Shown piece by piece: positions 1-6,275 of a DNA stretch of 6,275 nucleotides. The stretch is from Gammaproteobacteria bacterium (GTDB lineage Bacteria; Pseudomonadota; Gammaproteobacteria; Immundisolibacterales; Immundisolibacteraceae). Positions within the stretch are counted from its first letter, which is position 1. Every line of letters starts with the position of its first letter. The translations under genes and the position numbers were made by a program. The DNA lies in assembly GCA_003645395.1 (NCBI GenBank), contig QNFC01000109.1, forward strand, positions 1 to 6,275. Direction: 5' to 3'. Under the pieces are notes generated by a model. It was given only the letters and a program-made list of their open reading frames with translations. It was not told the origin of the DNA and made no database searches.

Positions 1-282
1 CAAGATGCAGAATCAGCAATCCGCGCGTTTCAACCCGGGCTGTGGGAAGTTGCCATGATCGATCTGGACTTGCCCGGCACGTCAGGTGATCAGTTGGCTA
101 ACCGGCTCGGTGAACACGACCCGGATATTATTCGTATTTTGATGACCGGTTGGGCGTTAGAGAAAGACGATCCACGCCGCGGTAGCTTTGAATATCACCT
201 GCAAAAACCAGTGACAGATATTAACCTGCTGAATACATTAATCAGCGACGCATTGCACAATTCCAAACGCCGCACAGTATAA
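1..282 (+). CDS. Response-regulator receiver domain, C-terminal fragment (5' end outside window)
   Basis: The reading frame is open from the first base, so the gene begins before the window; the ATG at 55 is an internal methionine and not the start. The 93 visible residues form the last two thirds of a CheY-like receiver domain. The phospho-acceptor is Asp21 of the fragment, in MIDLDLPGTSG. The conserved switch Thr49 lies in ILMTGW and the conserved Lys69 in LQKPV; the spacings of 28 and 20 residues are close to those of CheY. The protein ends about 23 residues after the KP motif, so no DNA-binding or enzymatic domain follows. It is therefore either a stand-alone receiver or, as likely, the C-terminal receiver of a hybrid histidine kinase; the window cannot decide. 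It would act in a cytoplasmic phosphorelay with an unknown signal. It converges on the pyruvate carboxylase gene, with 38 bp between the stop codons. Confidence 0.87.
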   Translation, partial: QDAESAIRAFQPGLWEVAMIDLDLPGTSGDQLANRLGEHDPDIIRILMTGWALEKDDPRRGSFEYHLQKPVTDINLLNTLISDALHNSKRRTV

Positions 283-294
283 CCTGAGCAGGTT
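281..294. terminator. Possible short hairpin between convergent genes
   Basis: AACCTG and CAGGTT form perfect 6-bp inverted arms around AG, overlapping the stop codon of the receiver gene. On the plus strand CTATTT follows, which is only weakly T-rich. On the minus strand no T-run follows. The hairpin sits where a terminator between convergent genes would be expected, but the stem is short with little GC, so it is a weak candidate. Confidence 0.27.
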
Positions 295-320
295 CTATTT
301 CTGCCCTGAACCCCCGCCGA

Positions 321-3300
321 CTACCCCAGCTCACAGATCAAATCACCGGCAGCAATCTCCACCCCCACGCCCAGTGGCAACCGCATAACCTTGCCATCCC
401 GAGGCGCAACAATAACGTTAAGCATTTTCATCGCTTCGGTGGTCAGTAGCTTTTCGCCTTCACGCACCTCATCACCTTCGGCCACGTGCAGTTCAACGAC
501 CACCCCCGGCATCGGCGCACCAATCTGATCACTATTCGCCAGGTCGGCCCGGTCGTGGGCCTCAATCTCACTGACAGCGTTACGATCAACTACCCGCTGG
601 TTGCGGCGGCGACCGTTAAGTTCAAAGAAAATTTCCCGCTGGCCATCCGCTTCGAGCTGTCCAATCGCCAGCAGTTTCACTATCAGCGTTTTACCCGGCT
701 CAATTTCGATAGCCTTCTCTTCACCGATTTTCAGGCCGTAGAAAAACTCTGCCGTGTCGAGTACTGAGACCTCACCGAAGCGCTGCTGAAACAGGCTGTA
801 TTCACGAAATATTTTTGGATAAAGCGCTGCCGACACCTGCTCTTGCGGACTCGGCTCCCGTCCAAGGGTTTGGCCCAGGTCATGGGCGTCGGCGGCAAAA
901 TCCCACGGTTCAAGTAACTCACCCGGCCGTACCGTAATAATTTCACCATCGCCACACACAGCTTGCTGCAAAGCCTCGGGAAAACCGCCATCAGGCTGGC
1001 CCATCATGCCGCTGAGCAGACTCACGATAGAGTCTGGAAAGGCCAGGTCATGACCCTGCTCAATCACGTCATCCGGCGTGAGGTCGTTCTGCACCATAAA
1101 CAGCGCCATATCTCCAACGGCTTTCGATGACGGCGTCACTTTAATAATGTCGCCGAGCATGTCGTTAACGGTGCGGTACATTTTTCGAACTTCATCCCAG
1201 CGCTCACCCAGGCCCATCGAAATCGCCTGGGGTCGAAAGTTGGAATACTGGCCACCGGGGATTTCATGGTCGTAAACGTCGGCACTGCCTGTTTTAAGAC
1301 CACATTCGAAAGGCGCATAAATTTCTCTGACGCCCTCCCAGTAGTCCGCTAACTGCTGCATTCCGTTTGCATCAATGCCGGTTGCCCGCGGGGTGCCCTG
1401 CATGGCAGCCACCAACGCATTCAACGACGGTTGGGACGTCACGCCGGACATCGCGCTCAACGCGGCATCAACCACATCAACCCCTGCGGCAGATGCAGCC
1501 AGCAAAGTCGCCACCCCGTTACCACTGGTGTCGTGAGTATGCAGGTGCACCGGAATGGTCAGCGTATCTTTTAGTGCTGAGACCAGAATTCGCGCAGCTT
1601 CGGGTTTGAGCAGGCCAGCCATGTCTTTAATCGCCAGGATATGGGCGCCCGCCTGCTCGATCTGCTTTGCCCGCGATAGGTAGTAGTCGAGGGTAAATTT
1701 AACCCGTTTGCCGTCGGTGATATCACCGCTATAGCAGATCGCCGCCTCGGCAATTTTGCCGGTTTCCACCACCCGTTCGATACACGGGCGCAGCCCCTCG
1801 ACCCAATTGAGGCAATCGAAAATTCTGAATACGTCGATCCCTGCGGCTGCCGCCTCATCGATAAATCGGTTGACCACGTTATCAGGATAATTGGTGTAAC
1901 CCACCGCATTTCCGGAACGTAGCAACATCTGCAACAGCGTGCCGGGCATCATCTCCCGCAGCCGGGCCAACCGTTGCCAGGGGTCTTCGTGTAAAAACCG
2001 ATAAGCGACGTCAAAGGTCGCCCCGCCCCACATTTCAAAAGAGAACAGCTGCTGGCCAATGCTGGCACTGACCGGCGCTATTTTCAGGATGTCGCGGCTA
2101 CGCACGCGGGTAGCCAGCAGTGATTGATGGGCATCGCGAAACGTGGTGTCGGTCACTAACAGCTGTTCTTGCTCTAGCAACCAGCGAGCGACTCCCTGCG
2201 CTCCGGCGGACTGCAGCACTTCAAACGCTGCCGAGGGACCGGCGACTGGGATTACCGGCGACTCAATCTGGGGACGAATTTTGGCCGGAATCGCCGCCTC
2301 GTCGATACCGGGAAATCCATTCAGCGCCAGTTCGGAGAAATAACTGAGGAGCTTATTGGCACGATCCTGACGTGGTTTAAATTCCAGCAATTCCGGATGA
2401 TTATCAATAAACGTGGTGTCGCATTCCCCGGCCTGAAACACCGGATGTTCGAGCAAGTTTTCCAGAAACGGAATATTGGTTTTCACCCCGCGAATACGAA
2501 ACTCGCGGATCGCACGTAGCCCTTTAGCCAGAGCCTGATCATAGTCCAGCGCCCAGGAGCAGACTTTAATCAGCAGCGAGTCGTAATAAGGAGAAATCAC
2601 CGAGCCATCAAAGCCGGCGCCGACATCAAGACGAATGCCAAAACCTTCTGCCGCCCGAAAGGCGGTAATTTGACCCGAATCCGGCGCAAATCCATTGGCC
2701 GCATCTTCCGTGGTTAAGCGCTGTTGCAGGCAGTAACCGCTTTTCTTAATCGCCGCCTGATCGGCAATGCGAATGGTGTCGTCGTGCAGCGGATAGCCCT
2801 CGGCCACCCGAATTTGTGCCTGCACCAGATCGCGACCGGTAATTACCTCCGTAATCGTGTGCTCGACCTGAATGCGCGGGTTCACTTCAATAAAGTAGTG
2901 GCGACCCTCTCCATCAAACAGAAACTCCACGGTACCGGCGTTGCTGTAATTGACCTGCCGACATATAGCCAGCGCATCGCGATAGATCGCCTGGCGCTGC
3001 TTATCGGTGAGGTTCATCGCCGGGGCAATTTCCACTACCTTCTGGTGGCGACGCTGCACCGAGCAATCACGCTCAAACAGGTGCACCAAATTACCGTATT
3101 GATCGCCCAGCACCTGTACTTCAATGTGGCGCGGTTTCTGCAGATAGCGTTCCAGAAAAATAGTGGCGTCACCGAAAGCCGATTGTGCCTCAGCTCGGCA
3201 CCTGACCATGGCATCGACCAGCTCCCGATCATCATTAACCACCGCCATGCCCCGACCGCCGCCGCCCATCGCCGCCTTAACCATCAGCGGATAACCAGCC

Positions 3301-3773
3301 TCGCTGGCAAAGGCGAGCGCCTCTTCGTCATTATCTACCGCGTCTGGGGTACCCGGAATCGTCGGCAATCCCGCCTGCTCTGCAGCGTGGCGGGCTTTGA
3401 CTTTGTCACCAAGCGCATCTAGCACCTCCGGTGACGGCCCGATAAAGACAATCCCAGCAGCTTCACAGGCGCGAGCAAAATCGCTATTTTCTGACAGGAA
3501 TCCATAACCTGGGTGAATAGCGTCTACTTCTTTCTCCAGCGCCAGTTCGATAATCTCGTCGTACTCAAGATAAGCCGCCAGGGGTGACTTGCCACGACCG
3601 ACCAGGTAAGCCTCATCCGCTTTATAGCGATGCAGGTGGAGTCGATCTTCGTGTGAATAGATCGCTACGGTAGCGATTCCGAGCTCAGTACAGGCCCGAA
3701 ATACTCGAATGGCAATCTCGCCACGGTTGGCAACTAGAATTTTTTTGAACGGCGTTACCTGATCAACTGACAT
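321..3773 (-). CDS. pyc: Pyruvate carboxylase, single-chain biotin enzyme
   Basis: Makes oxaloacetate from pyruvate, bicarbonate and ATP using covalently bound biotin; this cytoplasmic anaplerotic enzyme normally works as a homotetramer. With ATG at 3773 it has 1150 residues, a typical full length. Biotin carboxylase covers about 8-460: glycine loop GGGGRG near 170-175, catalytic stretch EVNPRIQVEHT from Glu296, with Arg300, Glu304 and Arg352 matching the known active site. Carboxyltransferase covers about 535-840, with metal ligands Asp547, Lys716 (the carbamylated lysine), His745 and His747, plus Gln550, Arg619 and catalytic Thr880 in VTPSSK. The D547-K716-H745-T880 spacings equal my recollection of the Rhizobium etli enzyme. 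The C-terminal biotinyl domain carries EAMKM with biotin on Lys1116. An in-frame GTG at 3809 would add 12 residues, but GAGG lies 5 nt before the ATG and the family N-terminus begins near FKKILVANRGEIA. No defect is visible. It lies 164 bp downstream of the crotonase-fold gene, and co-transcription is possible. Confidence 0.97.
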   Translation of the reverse strand: MSVDQVTPFKKILVANRGEIAIRVFRACTELGIATVAIYSHEDRLHLHRYKADEAYLVGRGKSPLAAYLEYDEIIELALEKEVDAIHPGYGFLSENSDFARACEAAGIVFIGPSPEVLDALGDKVKARHAAEQAGLPTIPGTPDAVDNDEEALAFASEAGYPLMVKAAMGGGGRGMAVVNDDRELVDAMVRCRAEAQSAFGDATIFLERYLQKPRHIEVQVLGDQYGNLVHLFERDCSVQRRHQKVVEIAPAMNLTDKQRQAIYRDALAICRQVNYSNAGTVEFLFDGEGRHYFIEVNPRIQVEHTITEVITGRDLVQAQIRVAEGYPLHDDTIRIADQAAIKKSGYCLQQRLTTEDAANGFAPDSGQITAFRAAEGFGIRLDVGAGFDGSVISPYYDSLLIKVCSWALDYDQALAKGLRAIREFRIRGVKTNIPFLENLLEHPVFQAGECDTTFIDNHPELLEFKPRQDRANKLLSYFSELALNGFPGIDEAAIPAKIRPQIESPVIPVAGPSAAFEVLQSAGAQGVARWLLEQEQLLVTDTTFRDAHQSLLATRVRSRDILKIAPVSASIGQQLFSFEMWGGATFDVAYRFLHEDPWQRLARLREMMPGTLLQMLLRSGNAVGYTNYPDNVVNRFIDEAAAAGIDVFRIFDCLNWVEGLRPCIERVVETGKIAEAAICYSGDITDGKRVKFTLDYYLSRAKQIEQAGAHILAIKDMAGLLKPEAARILVSALKDTLTIPVHLHTHDTSGNGVATLLAASAAGVDVVDAALSAMSGVTSQPSLNALVAAMQGTPRATGIDANGMQQLADYWEGVREIYAPFECGLKTGSADVYDHEIPGGQYSNFRPQAISMGLGERWDEVRKMYRTVNDMLGDIIKVTPSSKAVGDMALFMVQNDLTPDDVIEQGHDLAFPDSIVSLLSGMMGQPDGGFPEALQQAVCGDGEIITVRPGELLEPWDFAADAHDLGQTLGREPSPQEQVSAALYPKIFREYSLFQQRFGEVSVLDTAEFFYGLKIGEEKAIEIEPGKTLIVKLLAIGQLEADGQREIFFELNGRRRNQRVVDRNAVSEIEAHDRADLANSDQIGAPMPGVVVELHVAEGDEVREGEKLLTTEAMKMLNVIVAPRDGKVMRLPLGVGVEIAAGDLICELG

Positions 3774-3778
3774 CACTA

Positions 3779-3782
3779 CCTC
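3779..3782 (-). promoter_or_regulatory. Ribosome binding site that decides the pyc start
   Basis: Read on the minus strand, GAGG is followed by 5 nt (TAGTG) and then ATG at 3773. The alternative GTG start at 3809 has only a GGTGG well upstream, so the ATG is the better supported start. Confidence 0.6.
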
Positions 3783-3845
3783 AACAAAAATTAACTTAGT
3801 CTGGGCCACGCGGGCGATTTACCACCACAGCAAGAGTGATGAGCG

Positions 3846-3940
3846 TGACCTATATTAACTGAGTGCCGGGCCCATTCTGCTATTTCAGTGAAAACTCCGT
3901 ACCCGGACTGACCCCGGTCAATCAACTCAACCTCAGGTCA
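3846..3940. repeat. Cluster of TGACC/GGTCA half-sites upstream of pyc
   Basis: The pentamer GGTCA or its complement TGACC occurs four times: TGACC at 3846-3850 and 3909-3913, GGTCA at 3916-3920 and 3936-3940. The middle two form an inverted repeat TGACC-CC-GGTCA. The last two extend to an 8-bp direct repeat GGTCAATC (3916-3923 and 3936-3943) with a 20-bp period. The cluster fills much of the gap between the crotonase-fold gene and pyc, where a pyc operator could lie. No convincing -35/-10 pair was found in the gap; TAATAT on the minus strand (about 3852-3857) is the best -10-like hexamer, without a good partner. The last half-site overlaps the upstream gene's stop codon. This could be chance. 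Confidence 0.22.
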
Positions 3941-4723
3941 ATCTGGCCAGTGAGGCGTTCTCTTTTGCAAAAAAGCACTGATTCCTTCCTTCGCCGATGC
4001 GGAATCCAGATTGCGCACCATTTCAGCCGCTGCATCGGCATAGGCCTGTGCAACCGGCAACCCCTGTTGGCGATAAAATGCCTGCTTGCCGGTTGAGATA
4101 CAGGCCGACGATTTGCTGGCGATGCGCTCTGCCAGAGATCTGGTGGCCTGCGGCAGCTCATCGGCATCCACCAGATCACTGATAAGGCCAATCTGCAGGG
4201 CCCACTGCGCATCGACAGGCTCACCGGTTAACAGCATTTTTAATGCTTGCTTAGTCGGCACAGCACGGCTGAGGGCAACGGCGGGGGTCGAACAAAACAG
4301 GCCAATATTCACGCCCGGCGTAGCGAAGGTTGCGCTTGCGGCAGCCACCGCAAGGTCGCAGGAGGCCACCAGTTGGCAACCGGCTGCCGTCGCAACTCCC
4401 TGCACTTCAGCGATTACGGGTTGGGGAATCCGCTGCAGGGTCATCATCAACTCACTGCAGCGCTCAAGTAACTGTCGCCGCTGCGGCTGATTCATCGCGA
4501 CCAGTTCGTTGAGGTCGTGACCCGCACAAAAGACCGTGCCCTGCGAGGCAATGACCACCACCCGCACCGTACGACCCTGCTCAGCGACGACCAGTTGCAT
4601 GATCAACTCATCGATCAGTTGTCCGCTCAACGCATTGCGGTGGGCGGGACGATTCAGCGTAAGCCGTAGAATCCCCGATGATTTTTTCGTTAATAAAACC
4701 GCCTGGTCCACTTCTTTTTTCAT
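3938..4723 (-). CDS. Crotonase-fold protein of the ECHDC3 type (enoyl-CoA hydratase/isomerase family)
   Basis: A complete 261-residue crotonase superfamily member, the usual length, likely cytoplasmic and binding an acyl-CoA thioester. The oxyanion-hole segments are visible: CAGHDL at about residues 66-71, and GVATAAGCQL at about 109-118. In classical enoyl-CoA hydratase the two catalytic glutamates sit in GGGCEL and in QPEINIG; here the matching positions are Gln117 and Gly137, so ordinary hydration chemistry is doubtful. The segments ATPGVNIGLFCSTP, LTGEPVDAQWAL and the end GISAFLQKRTP closely resemble human ECHDC3 as I recall it, a family with no settled reaction. I chose ATG at 4723, giving MKKEVDQ; a TTG at 4738 would add five residues. 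The Shine-Dalgarno is weak (GGCGG, 8 nt upstream). It precedes pyc on the same strand and is divergent from the Rieske oxygenase gene. Automatic annotation would call it enoyl-CoA hydratase; the fold is secure, the activity is not. Confidence 0.92.
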   Translation of the reverse strand: MKKEVDQAVLLTKKSSGILRLTLNRPAHRNALSGQLIDELIMQLVVAEQGRTVRVVVIASQGTVFCAGHDLNELVAMNQPQRRQLLERCSELMMTLQRIPQPVIAEVQGVATAAGCQLVASCDLAVAAASATFATPGVNIGLFCSTPAVALSRAVPTKQALKMLLTGEPVDAQWALQIGLISDLVDADELPQATRSLAERIASKSSACISTGKQAFYRQQGLPVAQAYADAAAEMVRNLDSASAKEGISAFLQKRTPHWPD

Positions 4724-4807
4724 GATCCGTACCGCCAATTTAAAGTGCCATTCCGAAGCAAAAGCCTAATCTACACCTGACAGCTGTGTAAAAACCGCAA
4801 AAACGAC

Positions 4808-4837
4808 TGGTTTAGAAAATCTCAGGCGTAGTAGAAT
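4808..4837 (+). promoter_or_regulatory. Candidate sigma-70 promoter of the Rieske oxygenase gene
   Basis: TAGAAT at 4832-4837 matches the -10 consensus at 5 of 6 bases. The hexamer 18 bp upstream, TGGTTT at 4808-4813, is a poor -35, which suggests a weak or activator-dependent promoter. Transcription would begin near 4843-4846, about 45 bases before the start codon. Confidence 0.35.
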
Positions 4838-4845
4838 CAGACGTT

Positions 4846-4855
4846 AACGATCGTT
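4846..4855. promoter_or_regulatory. Palindrome AACGATCGTT at the predicted transcription start, possible operator
   Basis: A perfect 10-bp palindrome centred between 4850 and 4851, about 9 bp after the candidate -10 box and 36 bp before the oxygenase start codon. A repressor bound here would block the oxygenase promoter, a common arrangement for catabolic genes controlled by TetR-, MarR- or GntR-type regulators. The regulator and the function are inferred; only the symmetry is seen. Confidence 0.3.
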
Positions 4856-4880
4856 TAGGAAATTGCCTTTATTGGCTTTC

Positions 4881-4885
4881 AGGAG
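4881..4885 (+). promoter_or_regulatory. Strong ribosome binding site for the Rieske oxygenase
   Basis: AGGAG lies 6 nt upstream of the ATG at 4892, an ideal match and spacing, which fixes the start of the 443-residue protein. Confidence 0.75.
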
Positions 4886-4891
4886 AGGACG

Positions 4892-6223
4892 ATGCTACTC
4901 AGAGAAAATCTCGGTCCAGCAGATATCGACCGCCTGGTGGATGAGGAAAATGCTACCGCCAGTCGACTGATTTTTACCGATCAGGCCATCTTCGAGCTGG
5001 AACAGGAGAAGGTCTTCGCCAAAGCCTGGCTCTATATTGGTCACGAATCGGAAATCCCCAACGAGGGCGATTACGTTACCCGCAATATGGGCACTGATTC
5101 GGTCATTCTCAGCCGTGGCGAGCACGGCAAAGCTCACGTGCTGCTTAACTCCTGCAGCCACCGCGGCACGCTGCTCTGCACCGCAGACGCTGGGTCTACC
5201 AAAGGTTTTGTCTGCGCTTACCACGGCTGGGTGTTTGGCCTGGATGGATCACTCAAAGCCACTGCTGACGACATGGCTCTTTATGATGGCAAAGTTGATT
5301 TCAAGACTCTCGACCTGAAGACTGTGGCCCGAGCCGATAGCTACGCCGGCCTGATTTTTGCCACCTGGGATGATGCAGCCCCAGACTTGTCCGACTACCT
5401 CGGCGATGCCCGCTGGTACCTCGACCTCTATCACAACCGTACGCCAGGAGGCATGGAAGTGCTCGGCGCGCCCCACCGCTGGGTGGTCGATACCAATTGG
5501 AAAGCCGGTGCTGTCAATTTCGGTGCCGACGGCCCCCACGCAGTGAAAGTTCACGGACCGATCACGGCGGCGACCTTTGGCATGCCGCCGCAGGCAGTAC
5601 GCGAATCTTTGCTTTATAGCCCGGCGGTGAGCATGGGCAATGGCCATAACGGCATTTTGCCGTTGATCCCCGAATCGCTGCGCGACCAGGTCCCTGCCTA
5701 TACCGGCTATCCGCCAGAGTTGATAGAACTCTACGAACAATGTCTTACACCGGGGCAGCAAGAACTATCGCAACACCTGCTCGGCGGGGTGCAGACTATG
5801 TTCCCGAACTTTTCATCGGTACAGGCCCCTGCAATTTTCAACCCTGACGGCGTACCCATTAACCTGCTGGCCATCCGCCTGTGGCAACCCATTTCCGCCA
5901 CGCAGATGGAAATCTGGAACTGGTTCCTGGTGGAAAAAGAAGCTTCCGATGAATGGAAGCAGGCATCGATGCTCGCCGGGGTAAGAACCTTCTCCGCCGC
6001 CGGTACTTTCGATCAGGACGACGCCGAAGCCTGGGTAGGAATCGCCAAAGGGATCGCTGGACAGCAAGGTAGCCAGGGAGAAATGAATTTTCAGATGACC
6101 CTGGCATACCGTGACAAAACCATCCCCGACTTCCCCGGCCCGGGTAAGGCTTACCCCTCTATCTACGGCGAAGTTACCGAATTTGATGTATTGCTTGAAT
6201 GGCAAAAATACATGAGTGCCTGA
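4892..6223 (+). CDS. Rieske [2Fe-2S] aromatic ring-hydroxylating oxygenase, alpha (catalytic) subunit
   Basis: The large subunit of a Rieske non-heme iron oxygenase, which uses O2 and electrons from a ferredoxin/reductase to hydroxylate (often cis-dihydroxylate) an aromatic or polycyclic substrate in the cytoplasm. The 443 residues are close to naphthalene dioxygenase NdoB (about 449). The Rieske centre is Cys88-X-His90-X17-Cys108-X2-His111, complete. The mononuclear iron site is NWK from 202, bridging Asp213, His216 and His221, with the same 3- and 5-residue spacing as NDO Asp205-His208-His213. The third iron ligand is Asp376 or Asp377 in TFDQDDAEAW. The length and FDQDD region fit the alpha3beta3 type, but no beta-subunit, ferredoxin or reductase gene is visible in the window; the next gene instead appears to be another alpha subunit. 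The substrate cannot be read from sequence. The gene is divergent from the crotonase-fold gene and no terminator follows it, so an operon with the 6252 gene is likely. Confidence 0.95.
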   Translation: MLLRENLGPADIDRLVDEENATASRLIFTDQAIFELEQEKVFAKAWLYIGHESEIPNEGDYVTRNMGTDSVILSRGEHGKAHVLLNSCSHRGTLLCTADAGSTKGFVCAYHGWVFGLDGSLKATADDMALYDGKVDFKTLDLKTVARADSYAGLIFATWDDAAPDLSDYLGDARWYLDLYHNRTPGGMEVLGAPHRWVVDTNWKAGAVNFGADGPHAVKVHGPITAATFGMPPQAVRESLLYSPAVSMGNGHNGILPLIPESLRDQVPAYTGYPPELIELYEQCLTPGQQELSQHLLGGVQTMFPNFSSVQAPAIFNPDGVPINLLAIRLWQPISATQMEIWNWFLVEKEASDEWKQASMLAGVRTFSAAGTFDQDDAEAWVGIAKGIAGQQGSQGEMNFQMTLAYRDKTIPDFPGPGKAYPSIYGEVTEFDVLLEWQKYMSA

Positions 6224-6251
6224 TGTTTATTGATTCAGCCGGAGTTACCCC

Positions 6252-6275
6252 ATGCTAGTAAAAGAAAATTTAGGC
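6252..6275 (+). CDS. Start of a second, paralogous Rieske oxygenase alpha subunit (partial, cut by window end)
   Basis: ATG at 6252 follows GGAG (6241-6244) with 7 nt spacing and opens a frame that stays open to the window edge. The eight visible residues are MLVKENLG. The upstream oxygenase begins MLLRENLG, so six of eight residues agree and the two changes (Leu to Val, Arg to Lys) are conservative. The codons differ (for example TTAGGC against CTCGGT for Leu-Gly), so this is not a recent exact duplication. The 28-bp gap after the previous stop suggests translation from the same mRNA. Identity as a second alpha subunit is inferred from only eight residues. Confidence 0.6.

Larger units (their letters stand above)
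4724..4891. promoter_or_regulatory. Divergent intergenic region with promoters for both directions
   Basis: This AT-richer 168-bp stretch lies between two divergent genes and must hold the start signals of the oxygenase transcript and probably of the crotonase-fold gene. It contains an 8-bp palindrome ACAGCTGT (4780-4787), short inverted arms AAACC and GGTTT (4792-4796 and 4809-4813), and the 10-bp palindrome listed separately. For the minus strand, TAGATT (about 4770-4775) is a 4-of-6 match to a -10 box, but no good -35 lies 16-18 bp from it. If that promoter is real, ACAGCTGT would fall in its spacer. No regulator gene is in the window. Confidence 0.5.

Noticed and set aside
55..282. A complete 75-residue gene starting at ATG 55
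   Set aside because: The frame is open upstream to base 1 and the methionine is inside the receiver beta-strand just before the phospho-acceptor aspartate, so it is internal to a longer gene.
2724..3422. A 232-codon open frame on the plus strand antisense to pyruvate carboxylase
   Set aside because: It lies wholly inside the conserved biotin carboxylase region of pyc, shows no recognisable domain, and is the kind of open antisense frame that codon bias produces.
3774..3937. An intrinsic terminator between the crotonase-fold gene and pyc
   Set aside because: Only 4-5 bp stems such as ACCT-G-AGGT and TGACC-CC-GGTCA are present and none is followed by a T-run on the minus strand.
4724..4738. 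TTG start for the crotonase-fold gene, adding five residues
   Set aside because: An ATG lies five codons downstream at 4723, and the extra residues MAVRI are not needed for the fold; neither start has a strong Shine-Dalgarno, so ATG is preferred.
5249..5761. A 170-codon open frame on the minus strand antisense to the Rieske oxygenase
   Set aside because: It covers the region encoding the end of the Rieske domain and the iron-binding motifs on the plus strand; its translation resembles no family I know and it has no convincing start context.
1..6275. CRISPR array, tRNA/rRNA genes, insertion sequences, attachment sites or toxin-antitoxin genes
   Set aside because: No regularly spaced repeats, cloverleaf-like sequence, terminal inverted repeats with a transposase, or small paired genes were seen; the window is almost fully used by five recognisable metabolic or signalling genes.

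Overview
The window looks like chromosomal DNA of a free-living, probably marine, gammaproteobacterium of the Cellvibrionales type (for example Spongiibacteraceae, Halieaceae or Porticoccaceae). This rests on intermediate GC content, compact gene packing, Shine-Dalgarno-led ATG starts, and the pairing of acyl-CoA enzymes with Rieske oxygenases that is common in those lineages. The assignment is an inference from gene content and style; no marker gene is present.

Layout. Positions 1-282 (+) hold the 3' end of a gene whose product ends in a phospho-receiver domain. It converges on a large minus-strand gene, 321-3773, encoding a complete single-chain pyruvate carboxylase (biotin carboxylase, carboxyltransferase and biotinyl domains all intact). 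Upstream of it on the same strand, after a 164-bp gap, is 3938-4723, a crotonase-fold protein of the ECHDC3 type that lacks both catalytic glutamates of classical enoyl-CoA hydratases. A 168-bp divergent intergenic region (4724-4891) separates it from a plus-strand gene, 4892-6223, encoding the catalytic alpha subunit of a Rieske non-heme iron ring-hydroxylating oxygenase. After 28 bp a further plus-strand gene starts at 6252 and runs off the end. Its first eight residues, MLVKENLG, nearly copy the first eight of the oxygenase, MLLRENLG, so it is probably a tandem paralogue.

How the genes may work together. Rieske oxygenases start breakdown of aromatic or polycyclic compounds, whose later steps yield acyl-CoAs. 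A crotonase-fold protein could act on or bind such thioesters, and pyruvate carboxylase refills oxaloacetate when carbon enters as acyl-CoA or pyruvate. This link is inference from proximity; the oxygenase genes are divergently transcribed and may be a separate unit. No tRNA, rRNA, CRISPR array, insertion sequence or phage gene was seen, and no gene-free stretch exceeds 300 bases. I see no clearly novel system. The points most worth checking are the tandem alpha-subunit arrangement, the missing glutamates of the ECHDC3-like protein, and the dyad in the oxygenase promoter region.
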